A stretch of DNA of 64,000 nucleotides from Saccharothrix carnea (GTDB lineage Bacteria; Actinomycetota; Actinomycetes; Mycobacteriales; Pseudonocardiaceae), in NCBI RefSeq assembly GCF_003014735.1, contig NZ_PYAX01000018.1, positions 62,001 to 126,000 on the forward strand, written 5' to 3'. Position numbers and translations under genes: made by a program. Below, piece by piece: positions 34,372-44,364 of the stretch (position 1 is its first letter; every line of letters starts with the position of its first letter). The notes beneath the pieces are model-generated. The model was not told where the DNA came from and did not search any database. It saw only the letters and a program-made list of their open reading frames with translations.

Positions 34372-35361
34372 TTGCGTGGCAACGTGATCGTGAGGCCGCC
34401 GTGCACCTTCCGGTCGGCGGAGGAGTTCGCCGGACTGGCCGGTGACACCGTGCTGGGCGCCGTGCGGCACTCGACGGCGGGCGGCCGGCCGAGGTGGGAG
34501 CACGGTCTGCCGGTCCTCCCGCTGCACGTGGTGCGGCCGGGTGAGCCCGAGGTGGTGGAGGTCTGGCACACCGAGGGGGACGTGGTCCGGACCGGCGAGC
34601 ACCGGGGGATGCGCTACGCGCACGACGGCGAAGTGCTGTTCTGCGCCGGGTGGATCGGGCCGTCCGCGGACTGCGAAGAGGCGACGCACCGGGCGTACCT
34701 GGCGGCGTTCGAGCTGGTGGAGCGGCTGGGCTACCCGAACGTGTTCCGCATGTGGAACACGCTCGACGGCATCACCGACCGCGGCAGCGAGGTGTACCGG
34801 GACTTCTGCGTCGGCCGGGGCAGGGCGTTCGAGGAGCGCGGGCGCGCCGTGCCCGCGTCCACCGACGTCGGCTCACTGGGCGGCGGGGTCGCGTTCTACT
34901 TCCTGGCGCACCGGTCGCACGCGGCCGTGCACCTGGAGAACCCGTTGCAGGCGCCCGCGCACGAGTACCCGCAGCAGTACGGGCCGAGGCCGCCGAGCTT
35001 CGCCCACGCGACCTACCTCAAGCCCGAGCAGGGACGTGGCCAGCTTCACGTGTCGGGCACCGCGAGCAACCTCGACCACGTCACCGTCGCCCCCGGTGAC
35101 GTGGCGCGCCAGGTCCAGGTGACGCTGGCCAAGATCGCCGCGCTGATCGGCGCCGACAACCTCGCCCGGCACGGGCTCGACGGCGGCTACCGCCTCGAAG
35201 ACCTGCGGGCGATCAAGGTCTACGTCCAGCGGCGGGAGGACGTGCCGCTGGTGACGCGGCTGTGCCGCGACGAGTTCTCCCGGCGCGCGGACCTCGCGGT
35301 GTTCACCGTCGACGTCCGCCGTCCGGACCTGCTGGTCGAGATCGAAGGGATGACGCCGTGA
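34372..35361 (+). CDS. FkbO/Hyg5-family chorismatase
   Basis: TTG 34372 has GGGGGA five bases upstream; the product has 329 residues. Sequence landmarks of this family are present: FRMWNTLDGI, YRDFCVGRGRAFEERG, HLENPLQAPAHEYPQQYGPRPPSFAHAT, VSGTASNLDHVTVAPGDVARQ. Chorismatases cut chorismate to pyruvate plus either a dihydroxycyclohexadiene carboxylate (FkbO type, a starter for rapamycin-like polyketides) or a hydroxybenzoate (Hyg5/XanB2 types). I cannot decide the subtype by reading. The DAHP synthase lies 12 bp upstream, and the GTG of the next gene may overlap its stop. No polyketide synthase is in the window. Confidence 0.88.
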   Translation: MRGNVIVRPPCTFRSAEEFAGLAGDTVLGAVRHSTAGGRPRWEHGLPVLPLHVVRPGEPEVVEVWHTEGDVVRTGEHRGMRYAHDGEVLFCAGWIGPSADCEEATHRAYLAAFELVERLGYPNVFRMWNTLDGITDRGSEVYRDFCVGRGRAFEERGRAVPASTDVGSLGGGVAFYFLAHRSHAAVHLENPLQAPAHEYPQQYGPRPPSFAHATYLKPEQGRGQLHVSGTASNLDHVTVAPGDVARQVQVTLAKIAALIGADNLARHGLDGGYRLEDLRAIKVYVQRREDVPLVTRLCRDEFSRRADLAVFTVDVRRPDLLVEIEGMTP

Positions 35362-35378
35362 ACCGAGGGGGAACGCCC

Positions 35379-36995
35379 GTGCCGAACACCTCCGTCCTCG
35401 CCGAGCCGGACGCGATCCGGATCCTGATGGTCACCGATGGAGGGGCGAGCTTCGACCAGGCCGACTTCGGCCTGGGCACGCTCGTGGACGTGCTGCGGAC
35501 GCCGCCCGGGCCGTGGGTGCGCTTCGAGGTGACGCGGGCGCACCGGGAGGACAACCTGCCCGCGCAGGGCGCGGACCTCACGGGGTTCCGGTTCGACGGG
35601 CACGACCTGGGCCGGTACGACCAGGTCTGGCTGTTCGGCGTGGCCCGCGCACCCCGCCCGCCGTTGGACGAGACGGAGTTGCGCGCGCTCTCGGAGTTCA
35701 TGGACGGCGGCGGTGGCGTGTTCGCCACCGGTGACCACGAGGACCTGGGCGTGTCGATGTGCGGTGCCGTGCCGCGGGTGCGCAGCATGCGCAAGTGGCA
35801 CTGGCCGGACCCCGGCCCGAACGGCGAGCCGGTGGCGCCGTCCGTCGACGGCCCGGGGCGCAACGACACGCTGTCGGAGGGCCACGACCCGTTGTTCCAG
35901 CTCAACGACCAGTCCGACGACATCCCGCAGGTCATCACGCCCCGGCTGTACGCGACGTCGGACTCGCCGAAGTGGGCGCACCAGGCCTACCCGCACCCGC
36001 TGCTGTGCGGTCCGCGCGGCACGATCCGCGTGCTGCCGGACCACCCGCACGAAGGCGAGTGCACCGTGCCGGACGACCTGACCCGGTCGTTCGCCTTCGC
36101 CGGGTACGAGATCACCGAGTACCCGGCGGGGCTCGCGCCCGAGGTCGTCGCGTGGTCGACGCTCAACGCGCGGGCGGCGGAACTCGACCCCGGCAAGGGG
36201 CGGCTGGACGCGAGCACGTTCGGCGCGATCGGCGCCTACGACGGGCACCAGGTGGGCGTGGGCCGGGTGGCGGTGGACGCCACGTGGCACCACTTCTTCA
36301 ACATCAACCTGGTCGGCGACCCGACCGTGCCGGACGACCCGGTCAAGAGCGTCGGGTTTGCCGCCTCGGCTTCCGGGCGGGCCGCGTACGAGGAGATCAA
36401 GGCCTACTTCCGCAACATCGCGGTGTGGCTGTCGCGGCCGGCCGACCAGGAGGCCATGTGGTGGCGGGCGGTGTGGGCGACGCGCTGGCACCACCAGGTG
36501 GCGATGGACGTGCGGCCGACGCTGCTCGGCTCGCCGGAGTCGTTGGACCTGGCGGAGTTGCTGCGGATCGGCGCGGACGCCCGTCGGGTGCTCACGGCCA
36601 CCGTGACCAGAGCGGACGCGTTGCAGTGGGCCGGCCGGTACGGCGTGGGCGCGGTCGACGCGGGCCTGTGGGAGACGGTCCGGCCGCACCTGGACCCGTG
36701 GCAGCCGCGGGCCGGTGAGGAAGAAGCGGGGCACCTGCCGAACCTGGTGATGTCGCTGCTGCCGGAGCTGGTGCTGGACGCGGTGCTCGGCGCGGTGGTG
36801 TACGCGGTGGCCACGGCGTTCCCGGAGCCGACCGGACAGGCCCGCGACGGCGCGGCGGACGTCGACTGGCCGGCCGAGGTGCGCCCCTACCTGGACCGGG
36901 CGCTCGACGTGGTCGCCGAACAGGTGCGGCGGACCGACACGCGGTTGCGGGCGTTGGGCGACACGCTCACGACCGCCCGCCGGTCCGGTGCCTGA
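35379..36995 (+). CDS. ThuA/GATase1-like protein of unknown function in chorismatase operon
   Basis: GTG 35379 lies 7 nt after GAGGGGG; GTG 35358, overlapping the chorismatase stop as GTGA, is an alternative. The product has about 538 residues. Residues about 10-130 resemble a class I glutamine-amidotransferase/ThuA fold (IRILMVTDGGASFDQADFGL, YDQVWLFGV, LSEFMDGGGGVFATGDHEDLG), but no catalytic Cys appears at the nucleophile elbow (FATGDHED). The middle has HHFFNINLVGDPT and the C-terminus is helical. No signal peptide is seen. Its place in a DAHPS-chorismatase operon suggests a metabolic or protective role, which I cannot define. Confidence 0.65.
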   Translation: MPNTSVLAEPDAIRILMVTDGGASFDQADFGLGTLVDVLRTPPGPWVRFEVTRAHREDNLPAQGADLTGFRFDGHDLGRYDQVWLFGVARAPRPPLDETELRALSEFMDGGGGVFATGDHEDLGVSMCGAVPRVRSMRKWHWPDPGPNGEPVAPSVDGPGRNDTLSEGHDPLFQLNDQSDDIPQVITPRLYATSDSPKWAHQAYPHPLLCGPRGTIRVLPDHPHEGECTVPDDLTRSFAFAGYEITEYPAGLAPEVVAWSTLNARAAELDPGKGRLDASTFGAIGAYDGHQVGVGRVAVDATWHHFFNINLVGDPTVPDDPVKSVGFAASASGRAAYEEIKAYFRNIAVWLSRPADQEAMWWRAVWATRWHHQVAMDVRPTLLGSPESLDLAELLRIGADARRVLTATVTRADALQWAGRYGVGAVDAGLWETVRPHLDPWQPRAGEEEAGHLPNLVMSLLPELVLDAVLGAVVYAVATAFPEPTGQARDGAADVDWPAEVRPYLDRALDVVAEQVRRTDTRLRALGDTLTTARRSGA

Positions 36996-37113
36996 TTCCG
37001 GACGACCGTTTCCGGGACCGATTCCCGGGGCCATTCGCAGGGCCCATTCCGAGGCGATTCCGGGTCGGCGACGAGCGGCGCCACGGCAGACGGCGCCGAG
37101 ACGCCGTCCCGCC

Positions 37114-37155
37114 CCGCCGGTCGGTCAGCTCTGAGGGGTGCTGACCGGCCGGCGG
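37114..37155. terminator. Bidirectional hairpin terminator
   Basis: CCGCCGGTCGGTCAGC (37114-37129) pairs with GCTGACCGGCCGGCGG (37140-37155), a 16-bp stem with one G-U pair and a 10-nt loop. It lies between the convergent ThuA-like and DUF1540 genes and has no strong U tract, as is common in actinomycetes. Confidence 0.7.
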
Positions 37156-37176
37156 CGGTCCCGCGCGGTCGTCGGG

Positions 37177-37476
37177 TCAGGCCCTGGTGTAGGTGAGGCA
37201 GTTGGCGGCGTGGTCGCCCTGACCGGGACCGACGCGCACATCGGAGGCGGTGCACTCCAGCTCCTTGTTGTGGACGCAGTCCGTGCGCGAGCACGCGCCG
37301 ACCTGCGCGACGACCTTCGGCAGGCCGCCCTTGCGGGCGAGGGGGATGAACGTCCCGCAGTCGGCGGCACCGTTCACACCGCTCACGGTGATCGCGAAAG
37401 CGTGACAACCGTCGTGGTTGTACGAACAGCCCGTGACGGTGCACTCGCTGACGGCCGGCATTTCCGTGGTGGTCAT
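37177..37476 (-). CDS. DUF1540 protein, probably iron-regulated
   Basis: ATG 37476, behind AGAGGAG, gives 99 residues with two DUF1540-type Cys modules: SECTVTGCSYNHDGCHAFAI and GACSRTDCVHNKELECTASD. Each module holds spaced cysteines (C-x4-C-x6-C) likely to bind a metal. The frame remains open to 37551 but lacks a ribosome site there. The function of DUF1540 is unknown. An IdeR/DmdR-like iron box lies 76-94 bp upstream of the start, so the gene should be repressed in iron-replete cells; a metal-binding or metal-sparing role would fit. Confidence 0.85.
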   Translation of the reverse strand: MTTTEMPAVSECTVTGCSYNHDGCHAFAITVSGVNGAADCGTFIPLARKGGLPKVVAQVGACSRTDCVHNKELECTASDVRVGPGQGDHAANCLTYTRA

Positions 37477-37551
37477 GACCGCTCCTCTGGGCAGCAGTTT
37501 TCCTGAAGGGGACGTTGCCACCGACCACGGTGTGCCGCAACACGAAATCAT

Positions 37552-37570
37552 TAAGGCGAGCCTAACCTAA
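37552..37570 (-). promoter_or_regulatory. IdeR/DmdR-like iron box
   Basis: Read on the minus strand the site is TTAGGTTAGGCTCGCCTTA, matching the actinobacterial iron-box consensus TTAGGTTAGGCTAACCTAA at 16 of 19 positions. It is upstream of the DUF1540 gene, the only gene it can serve at close range because the other neighbour (37679-39328) ends here. Confidence 0.75.
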
Positions 37571-37678
37571 AGGCTGCGGCATGATTCGGATCGGCGCCCC
37601 GGAAATGTCATTCACGGTTTGCAGAGCGGCGGTCGGCACGACATCCCGCTCAACGCGGCGCGGAAGAGCTTGGCCGGC

Positions 37679-39328
37679 TCACGGCGTCACCGCGATGTTG
37701 GTCAGTCCGACCACCGCCCGCGTCACGGTGTTCGACCCGTGCACCACGTTCGGCACACCCGGGCACTTCGACGTCGACGTGACCCGGATCGCGTACTGGC
37801 CGACACCACCGAGGTCGGAGCGGTTGTCCCGCCACACGTTGCCGCACCCGTTGGTGAACGACGGCGTCGTGACCGGGTGGTGCGTCTCGTAGCCGTTGGC
37901 GAACGTGCCGGGCGGGGCGAACACGCCGGTGTTGCCCTCGATCGTGTAGCCGACGCCCTTCACGTCGACCCACGAGTCCGCCGAGTTCTGCCCCGAGAGA
38001 CCGGTGCCGTCGAACGTGTTGCCCCGGATCACACCGCCGAACGTGCCCTCCTTGACGTCGACGTGCTCGGCCGTCACGCCCGGCCCGACGCGGTTGCCGA
38101 GCACCTGCACCCGGTCGCTGCGGTCCACACCGCCGGAATTGCCGTGGCAGGCCCAGTTCGACCCGGCCGACCCGAGGTAGACCGCCTCGCCGTACCCCGG
38201 CTGCACCAATCCCGTGTGGCTGATCGTGGAATCGCGCAGCACGCTGTCCGCCGACGAGCGCCGGAAGTGCACCGCCTCCTCGTCCACGTGGTGGACGTGC
38301 ACGCGGTCGATCACGGTGTGGTGCGAGTTGTCCGCGACGATGCCCTTCTTCGACTCCCGCACGGTGAACCCGACCAGGTTCCAGTGCGGTGCGTCGTGCA
38401 GCCACAGCCCGTACCCGGAGTCCCAGCCGGGCGTCGGCACCGGACAACCCGGCCCGGCACCGGACGGGCCGTCGTTGACCAGCACCGCGTCCACCGGACC
38501 GGTGAGCGTCACCGGAGCGTCCGCCTTACCCGGCCGGGTGATCACGAACGACCCCCGGTACACGCCCGCGGCCAGCCGGATGGTCTGACCCGGCACCGCC
38601 GCCGCCAACGCCGCCTGCAACCCCACCGCCGTCGACACGTCCACAGTGGACCCACCGGCGGCGGTCGTGGCGGTCACCACGGCGCTCGGCGCGGACACGT
38701 TGCCCGCCGCGTCACGCGCCCGCACCGTGAACGCGTACGCCGTACCCGGCAGCAGACCACCGACGGTCGCGGCGGTGGCCGAGGCCGACGCGACCACCGT
38801 CGTGCCGCGCAACACCTGGTACTCCGTGACGGCGACGTCGTCGATCGAAGCGCCCCACGCCAACGACACCGAACCCGCCGTCACACCCGTCACCCGAGGA
38901 CCACCCGGAACGGTCGGCGCGGCCGTGTCAGGAGCCGGACCGCCGCCTTCGCACGGCACGCCGCCGACCGTGCAGCCGGTCGGCAAGCCCACACCGGAGA
39001 CCGTGAACCCGAAGTCCACCGTGCCGCCGGGCCCGACACGGCCGTTGAAGCCCGCGTTGGCGAACCGGTGACGCTGCCCGTCCCGGGTCAGCACCGCGTT
39101 CCACGCGTTGACCACCGACGACCCCGGCGGCAGGTCGAACTCCACCACCCAGCCGACGCTCTCCACGTCACCGGTGTTGGTCACCACGACCTGCCCGCCG
39201 TACCCCGTGCTCCACACCGACGACTGGCTGAACACGGCCGACAACTCCGCCGCGGCGGCCCGCGCCGGGCCGACCACCGCGACCAGGCAGGCGAGCACCA
39301 CACCCACCGCCACAAGACGCTTCACCAT
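37679..39328 (-). CDS. Secreted polysaccharide lyase-like beta-helix protein with CBM2 and Fn3
   Basis: The 549-residue protein has a signal peptide (MVKRLVAVGVVLACLVAVVG), a family 2 carbohydrate-binding module (about 28-130; WSTGYGGQVVVTNTGD, TVDFGFTVSG), one fibronectin type III domain (about 137-228) and a right-handed parallel beta-helix (about 230-549). Helix coils are visible as repeated HNxI-like turns: LVGFTVRESKKGIVADNSHH, VIDRVHVHHVDEEAVHFRRS, VIRGNTFDGTGL. This fold is typical of pectate lyases and related enzymes; CBM2 suggests cellulose anchoring. The exact substrate is not deducible. A divergent sigma-factor gene starts 142 bp from its ATG. Confidence 0.82.
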   Translation of the reverse strand: MVKRLVAVGVVLACLVAVVGPARAAAAELSAVFSQSSVWSTGYGGQVVVTNTGDVESVGWVVEFDLPPGSSVVNAWNAVLTRDGQRHRFANAGFNGRVGPGGTVDFGFTVSGVGLPTGCTVGGVPCEGGGPAPDTAAPTVPGGPRVTGVTAGSVSLAWGASIDDVAVTEYQVLRGTTVVASASATAATVGGLLPGTAYAFTVRARDAAGNVSAPSAVVTATTAAGGSTVDVSTAVGLQAALAAAVPGQTIRLAAGVYRGSFVITRPGKADAPVTLTGPVDAVLVNDGPSGAGPGCPVPTPGWDSGYGLWLHDAPHWNLVGFTVRESKKGIVADNSHHTVIDRVHVHHVDEEAVHFRRSSADSVLRDSTISHTGLVQPGYGEAVYLGSAGSNWACHGNSGGVDRSDRVQVLGNRVGPGVTAEHVDVKEGTFGGVIRGNTFDGTGLSGQNSADSWVDVKGVGYTIEGNTGVFAPPGTFANGYETHHPVTTPSFTNGCGNVWRDNRSDLGGVGQYAIRVTSTSKCPGVPNVVHGSNTVTRAVVGLTNIAVTP

Positions 39329-39430
39329 GCGTTCCCCTCGGTCTCCGGCGGCGGCCGTGACTGGCGAGACCCCTGGCTACCACGTCGGCGGCGAGTAGTC
39401 GAGAAGATCGCCCCGTCACCTTTCGGGGAT

Positions 39431-39459
39431 CCGGTTCGTCCCCCTGGTGGACGAACCGG
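39431..39459 (+). promoter_or_regulatory. 11-bp inverted repeat just before the ECF sigma ribosome site
   Basis: CCGGTTCGTCC (39431-39441) is perfectly repeated in inverse at 39449-39459 with a 7-nt spacer. It ends 2 bp before the AGGAG of the sigma gene. It could be a protein operator or an RNA hairpin controlling translation. Confidence 0.55.
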
Positions 39460-39469
39460 GAGGAGACCG

Positions 39470-40333
39470 ATGCACGACGAGCTGGCGCACCGCTTCGAGG
39501 CGCACCGCGGGCACCTGCGCGCGATCGCCCACCGGATGCTGGGCTCGCTGCCCGAGGCCGAGGACGCCGTCCAGGAGACGTGGCTGCGGCTGTGCCGGGT
39601 CGACGCCGACGACATCGACAACCTCGCCGCGTGGCTGCGCACCGTCCTGTCCCGCGTCTGCCTGGACGCGCTGCGCCACCGCCGGGCCCGTCGCGAGGAC
39701 ACCGCCGACCACCTGCCCGACCTGCCCGCCGACGACGACCCCGAGACCGAAGCGCTGCTCGCCGAGTCGGTCGGGCGCGCGCTGCTCGTCGTCCTCGACA
39801 GCCTCACGCCCGCCGAACGGGTGGCGTTCGTGCTGCACGACACGTTCGCCGTGCCGTTCGAGCGGATCGCGCCGATCCTCGGCCGCAGCACCGCCACCAC
39901 CAAGAAGCTCGCCAGCCGCGCCCGGCACAAGGTCCGCGGCACCACCCCGCCCACCGACACCGAACCCGCCCGCCACCGGCACATCGTGGACGCCTTCCTC
40001 TCCGCCGCCCGCGCGGGCGACTTCGACGCCCTGCTCACCGTGCTCCACCCCGACGTCGTCCGCCGCGCCGACCCCGCCGCCCTGCCACCCGGCGCCACGG
40101 TCGAGATCCGCGGCGCGCACGCCGTCGCCGCCGAGACCGTCCTGCTCACCGCGAACGCCCGCCACGCCGAACCGGCCCTCCTGGACGGGCGCCTCGGCAT
40201 CGTCGTCGCACCGCGCGGACGACTCCGGCTCGCCCTCACCGTCACGATCGCGGACGACCGGATCACCGCCTACGAGGTGATCGCCGACCCCGCCCGGCTG
40301 CGCCGACTGACCGTCATCCCCCTTCTATCGTGA
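39470..40333 (+). CDS. ECF41/SigJ-type RNA polymerase sigma factor
   Basis: ATG 39470 follows AGGAG and gives 287 residues. Region 2 is at about 10-75 (RMLGSLPEAEDAVQETWLRL), region 4 at about 115-165 (LTPAERVAFVLHDTFAVPFE, then ILGRSTATTKKLASRARHKV), followed by a SnoaL-like tail (HIVDAFLSAARAGDFDALLT). It has the same layout as the truncated sigma factor at the left window edge and is a paralogue, not a close duplicate. ECF41 factors commonly sit next to the genes they control, such as COE-type oxidoreductases; none is adjacent here. A perfect inverted repeat precedes its ribosome site. Confidence 0.9.
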   Translation: MHDELAHRFEAHRGHLRAIAHRMLGSLPEAEDAVQETWLRLCRVDADDIDNLAAWLRTVLSRVCLDALRHRRARREDTADHLPDLPADDDPETEALLAESVGRALLVVLDSLTPAERVAFVLHDTFAVPFERIAPILGRSTATTKKLASRARHKVRGTTPPTDTEPARHRHIVDAFLSAARAGDFDALLTVLHPDVVRRADPAALPPGATVEIRGAHAVAAETVLLTANARHAEPALLDGRLGIVVAPRGRLRLALTVTIADDRITAYEVIADPARLRRLTVIPLLS

Positions 40334-40345
40334 CTTGAATCAAGT
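40333..40345. promoter_or_regulatory. Short palindrome between sigma gene and chitinase
   Basis: ACTTGAATCAAGT is a 13-bp perfect palindrome around a central A, beginning at the last base of the sigma-factor stop and 60 bp before the chitinase ATG. It may be an operator for the chitinase promoter; it does not match the DasR consensus. Confidence 0.35.
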
Positions 40346-40404
40346 GCATCAGTAAGGTCGGCCGCGGCTGCCAAGTCCGATCACCCTGCGAAAGGACCAC
40401 GCCC

Positions 40405-41778
40405 ATGCAGTCCCCCGCACGATCACGGTGGAGCGCCGCGGGCCTCGCCCTCGCCACCGCCGCGGCCGGCCTCGCGGTCGCCGTCGCCACCGCACCGACC
40501 GCCCAGGCCACCGTGCTGCCCAACGGCTTCAAGAGCGTCGGCTACCTGCCCTCCTGGGCCGGCAGCGTCAACGCCGTCCAGTACACCAAGCTCACCCACA
40601 TCAACTACGCGTTCGCCCTGCCCAACGCCAACGGCACCCTCCAGGCCATCCCCGACCCGGGCAAGCTGACGTCCCTGGTCACCCTCGCGCACAACCACGG
40701 CGTGCGCGTCTCCCTGGCCATCGGCGGCTGGAACGACGGCAACGACTCCGCCTTCGAAGCCCTCGCCGCCAACCCCACCAGCCGCACCACGTTCGTCACC
40801 AGCGTCGTCAACGCGGTCAACCAGTACAACCTCGACGGTGTCGACATCGACTGGGAGTACCCCGACCCCGGCGCCTCGGCGAGCAACTTCACCGCCCTCA
40901 TGGGACAGCTCAGCACCGCCATGCACAGCCGCGGCAAGCTCCTCACCGCCGCCGTCGTGTCCGGCGGCACCACCGCGGAAGGCGTCCAGACCGCCGTCTT
41001 CGGCCAGGTCGACTGGCTCAACATCATGGCCTACGACGGCGGCAGCCCACACGCCAACCACGACTGGTCCATCGGTACCGTCAACTACTGGAAATCACGC
41101 GGCCTGCCCGCCGCCAAGACCGTGCTCGGCGTGCCGTTCTACAGCCGGCCGACCTACTACACCTACGCGCAACTGGTCGCCCTGGACCCGGCCAACGCCA
41201 ACCGCGACTGCGTCACGGTCAGCGGCGTGCAGCAGTGCTACAACGGCATCCCCACGATCAAGCGCAAGACCCAGTGGGCCATGGCCAACGCGGGCGGCGT
41301 GATGAACTGGGAGCTGTCGCAGGACACCAGCGGCAGCACCTCGCTGCTCAGCGCCATCTACGACACCGTCATGGGCGGCACCACCCCGCCCGGCCGCACC
41401 GGTCCCATCACCGGCATCGCGGGCAAGTGCGTCGACGTGGCCGGCGCGTCCTCGGCCAACGGCACCGCGGTCCAGTTGTGGACGTGCAACGGCACCACCG
41501 CGCAGAACTGGACCGTGGCCGCCGACGGCTCGGTGCGGGCACTGGGCAAGTGCCTCGACGTGGCGAGCGCCGGCACCGCCAACGGCACCCTCGTCCAACT
41601 CTGGGACTGCAACGGCACGGGCGCCCAGAAGTGGCAGGCCGCCTCCGACGGCACACTGCGCAACCCCGCCTCCGGCCGCTGCCTCGACGCCACCGGCCCC
41701 AGCTCGGCGGACGGCACCCGGCTGCAGGTCTGGGACTGCTTCGCAGGCTCCAACCAGGTGTGGCGGCTCCCCGCCTGA
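40405..41778 (+). CDS. Secreted GH18 chitinase with ricin-type lectin domain
   Basis: The 457-residue protein has an N-terminal signal peptide (about 1-35, ending TAQAT), a GH18 barrel (about 40-325) and three QxW-type repeats of a ricin-B/CBM13 trefoil (about 330-457; QLWTCNGTTAQNW, QLWDCNGTGAQKW, QVWDCFAGSNQVW). The GH18 catalytic motif is intact, DGVDIDWEYP, with the proton donor at E151. It should cut chitin or related N-acetylglucosamine polymers outside the cell. A strong 12-bp hairpin terminator follows. Confidence 0.93.
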   Translation: MQSPARSRWSAAGLALATAAAGLAVAVATAPTAQATVLPNGFKSVGYLPSWAGSVNAVQYTKLTHINYAFALPNANGTLQAIPDPGKLTSLVTLAHNHGVRVSLAIGGWNDGNDSAFEALAANPTSRTTFVTSVVNAVNQYNLDGVDIDWEYPDPGASASNFTALMGQLSTAMHSRGKLLTAAVVSGGTTAEGVQTAVFGQVDWLNIMAYDGGSPHANHDWSIGTVNYWKSRGLPAAKTVLGVPFYSRPTYYTYAQLVALDPANANRDCVTVSGVQQCYNGIPTIKRKTQWAMANAGGVMNWELSQDTSGSTSLLSAIYDTVMGGTTPPGRTGPITGIAGKCVDVAGASSANGTAVQLWTCNGTTAQNWTVAADGSVRALGKCLDVASAGTANGTLVQLWDCNGTGAQKWQAASDGTLRNPASGRCLDATGPSSADGTRLQVWDCFAGSNQVWRLPA

Positions 41779-41786
41779 GCACCCGC

Positions 41787-41818
41787 GGACACGGCCCGTG
41801 CCACCGCGGGCCGTGTCC
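41787..41818 (+). terminator. Hairpin terminator after chitinase
   Basis: GGACACGGCCCG (41787-41798) pairs perfectly with CGGGCCGTGTCC (41807-41818), loop of 8 nt. It starts 9 bp after the chitinase stop codon. Confidence 0.75.
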
Positions 41819-41856
41819 CGCTTGCCCGCGGCACGGCCAACCGCAAGGGTGGTGCG

Positions 41857-42801
41857 ATGGGTGAAGAGCGGGACGGCGTGGCGCTGACCAACCTGGACCA
41901 GCCGCTGTTCGACGGCGCCGACGCGACCAAGGGCGACCTCGTCGACTACCTCGACGCGGTGGCCGACCGGATCATCCCCGGCCTGGCCGGGCGACCGCTG
42001 TCGGTGGTGCGGGTGCGGCCGGGCCAGGAGCCGTTCACGCAGAAGAACCTGCCGAAGTACACGCCGTCCTGGGTGCGGTCGGTGTCGCTGTGGGCGGAGA
42101 CGTCCAAGCGCGAGATCCGGTACGCGTTGTGCGAGGACCGGCGCACGCTGCTGTGGTTCGCCAACCAGCGCGCGGTGGAGTACCACGTCACGCTGGCGCC
42201 CGCCGGGGCGTTCGACCGGCCCACCTACCTGGTGCTCGACCTCGACCCGCCCGAGGGCGCGGGGTTCGACGTGGTGGTGGCGGCGGCGGAGCTGGTGCGG
42301 CGCGCGCTGGCCGACGACGGGCTGTCCGGCGTGGTGAAGACCAGCGGGTCCAAGGGCGTGCACGTGTTCGTGCCGGTGGACGGCGTGGACCACGACGTGG
42401 CCGCCGCGACCCGGGCGCTGGCGGTCCGCGCCGAACGGCTGGACCCGGACCTGGCGACCACGGCGTTCATCAAGGACGACCGGGGCGGGCGGGTGTTCCT
42501 CGACTCGACGCGGGCGTACGGCGCGACCGTGGCCGCCGCGTACAGCCCTCGGATCCGACCGGGCGCCACCGTGTCGTTCCCGGTGGACTGGGACGACCTC
42601 GACTCCGTGACGCCCGCCGACTTCACCGTGAAGACCGCGCCGGCACTGCTCGGCGACGACGACCCGTGGCACTCGCGGATGCCCGCGCCGCAGAAGCTCC
42701 CGGACGACCTGGTCGCCGAGGGGCACACGATCCCGGTGGCCCGCGTCCAGGCCATGCACGAGGGGAAGCGCCGGGCTCGCGCCCAGCGCGAGCAGAAGTA
42801 G
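41857..42801 (+). CDS. LigD-type polymerase/primase domain protein
   Basis: The 314-residue protein is the free-standing polymerase domain of the bacterial end-joining enzyme LigD. Catalytic acidic residues D128 and D130 lie in YLVLDLDPPEG, the NTP-binding stretch is KTSGSKGVHVFVP, and FLDSTRAYGATV supplies the third acidic site. Such domains add ribo- or deoxynucleotides at broken DNA ends, usually with Ku and a ligase. Neither ku nor ligase genes are nearby. It sits alone between a chitinase and an aminopeptidase, each with its own signals. Confidence 0.9.
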   Translation: MGEERDGVALTNLDQPLFDGADATKGDLVDYLDAVADRIIPGLAGRPLSVVRVRPGQEPFTQKNLPKYTPSWVRSVSLWAETSKREIRYALCEDRRTLLWFANQRAVEYHVTLAPAGAFDRPTYLVLDLDPPEGAGFDVVVAAAELVRRALADDGLSGVVKTSGSKGVHVFVPVDGVDHDVAAATRALAVRAERLDPDLATTAFIKDDRGGRVFLDSTRAYGATVAAAYSPRIRPGATVSFPVDWDDLDSVTPADFTVKTAPALLGDDDPWHSRMPAPQKLPDDLVAEGHTIPVARVQAMHEGKRRARAQREQK

Positions 42802-44241
<1,440 letters not shown>

Positions 44242-44310
44242 CGGTCCCTTGCAATTCCGAACGACGCCGTGCGGTGGCGGAGCACCCTGCACTCCTCCAC
44301 CGCGGACGAA

Positions 44311-44341
44311 GCGGTGGGCCGGCACCCGGCCGGCCCACCGC
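44311..44341. terminator. Bidirectional hairpin terminator
   Basis: GCGGTGGGCCGG (44311-44322) pairs perfectly with CCGGCCCACCGC (44330-44341), 7-nt loop. It lies between the convergent aminopeptidase and VOC genes. Confidence 0.75.
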
Positions 44342-44364
44342 GTCCACCCCCGAGCGACTGATCG

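Noticed and set aside
40333-40345. DasR site controlling the chitinase
   Set aside because: The palindrome ACTTGAATCAAGT does not match the DasR pattern ACTGGTCTAGACCAGT closely enough.
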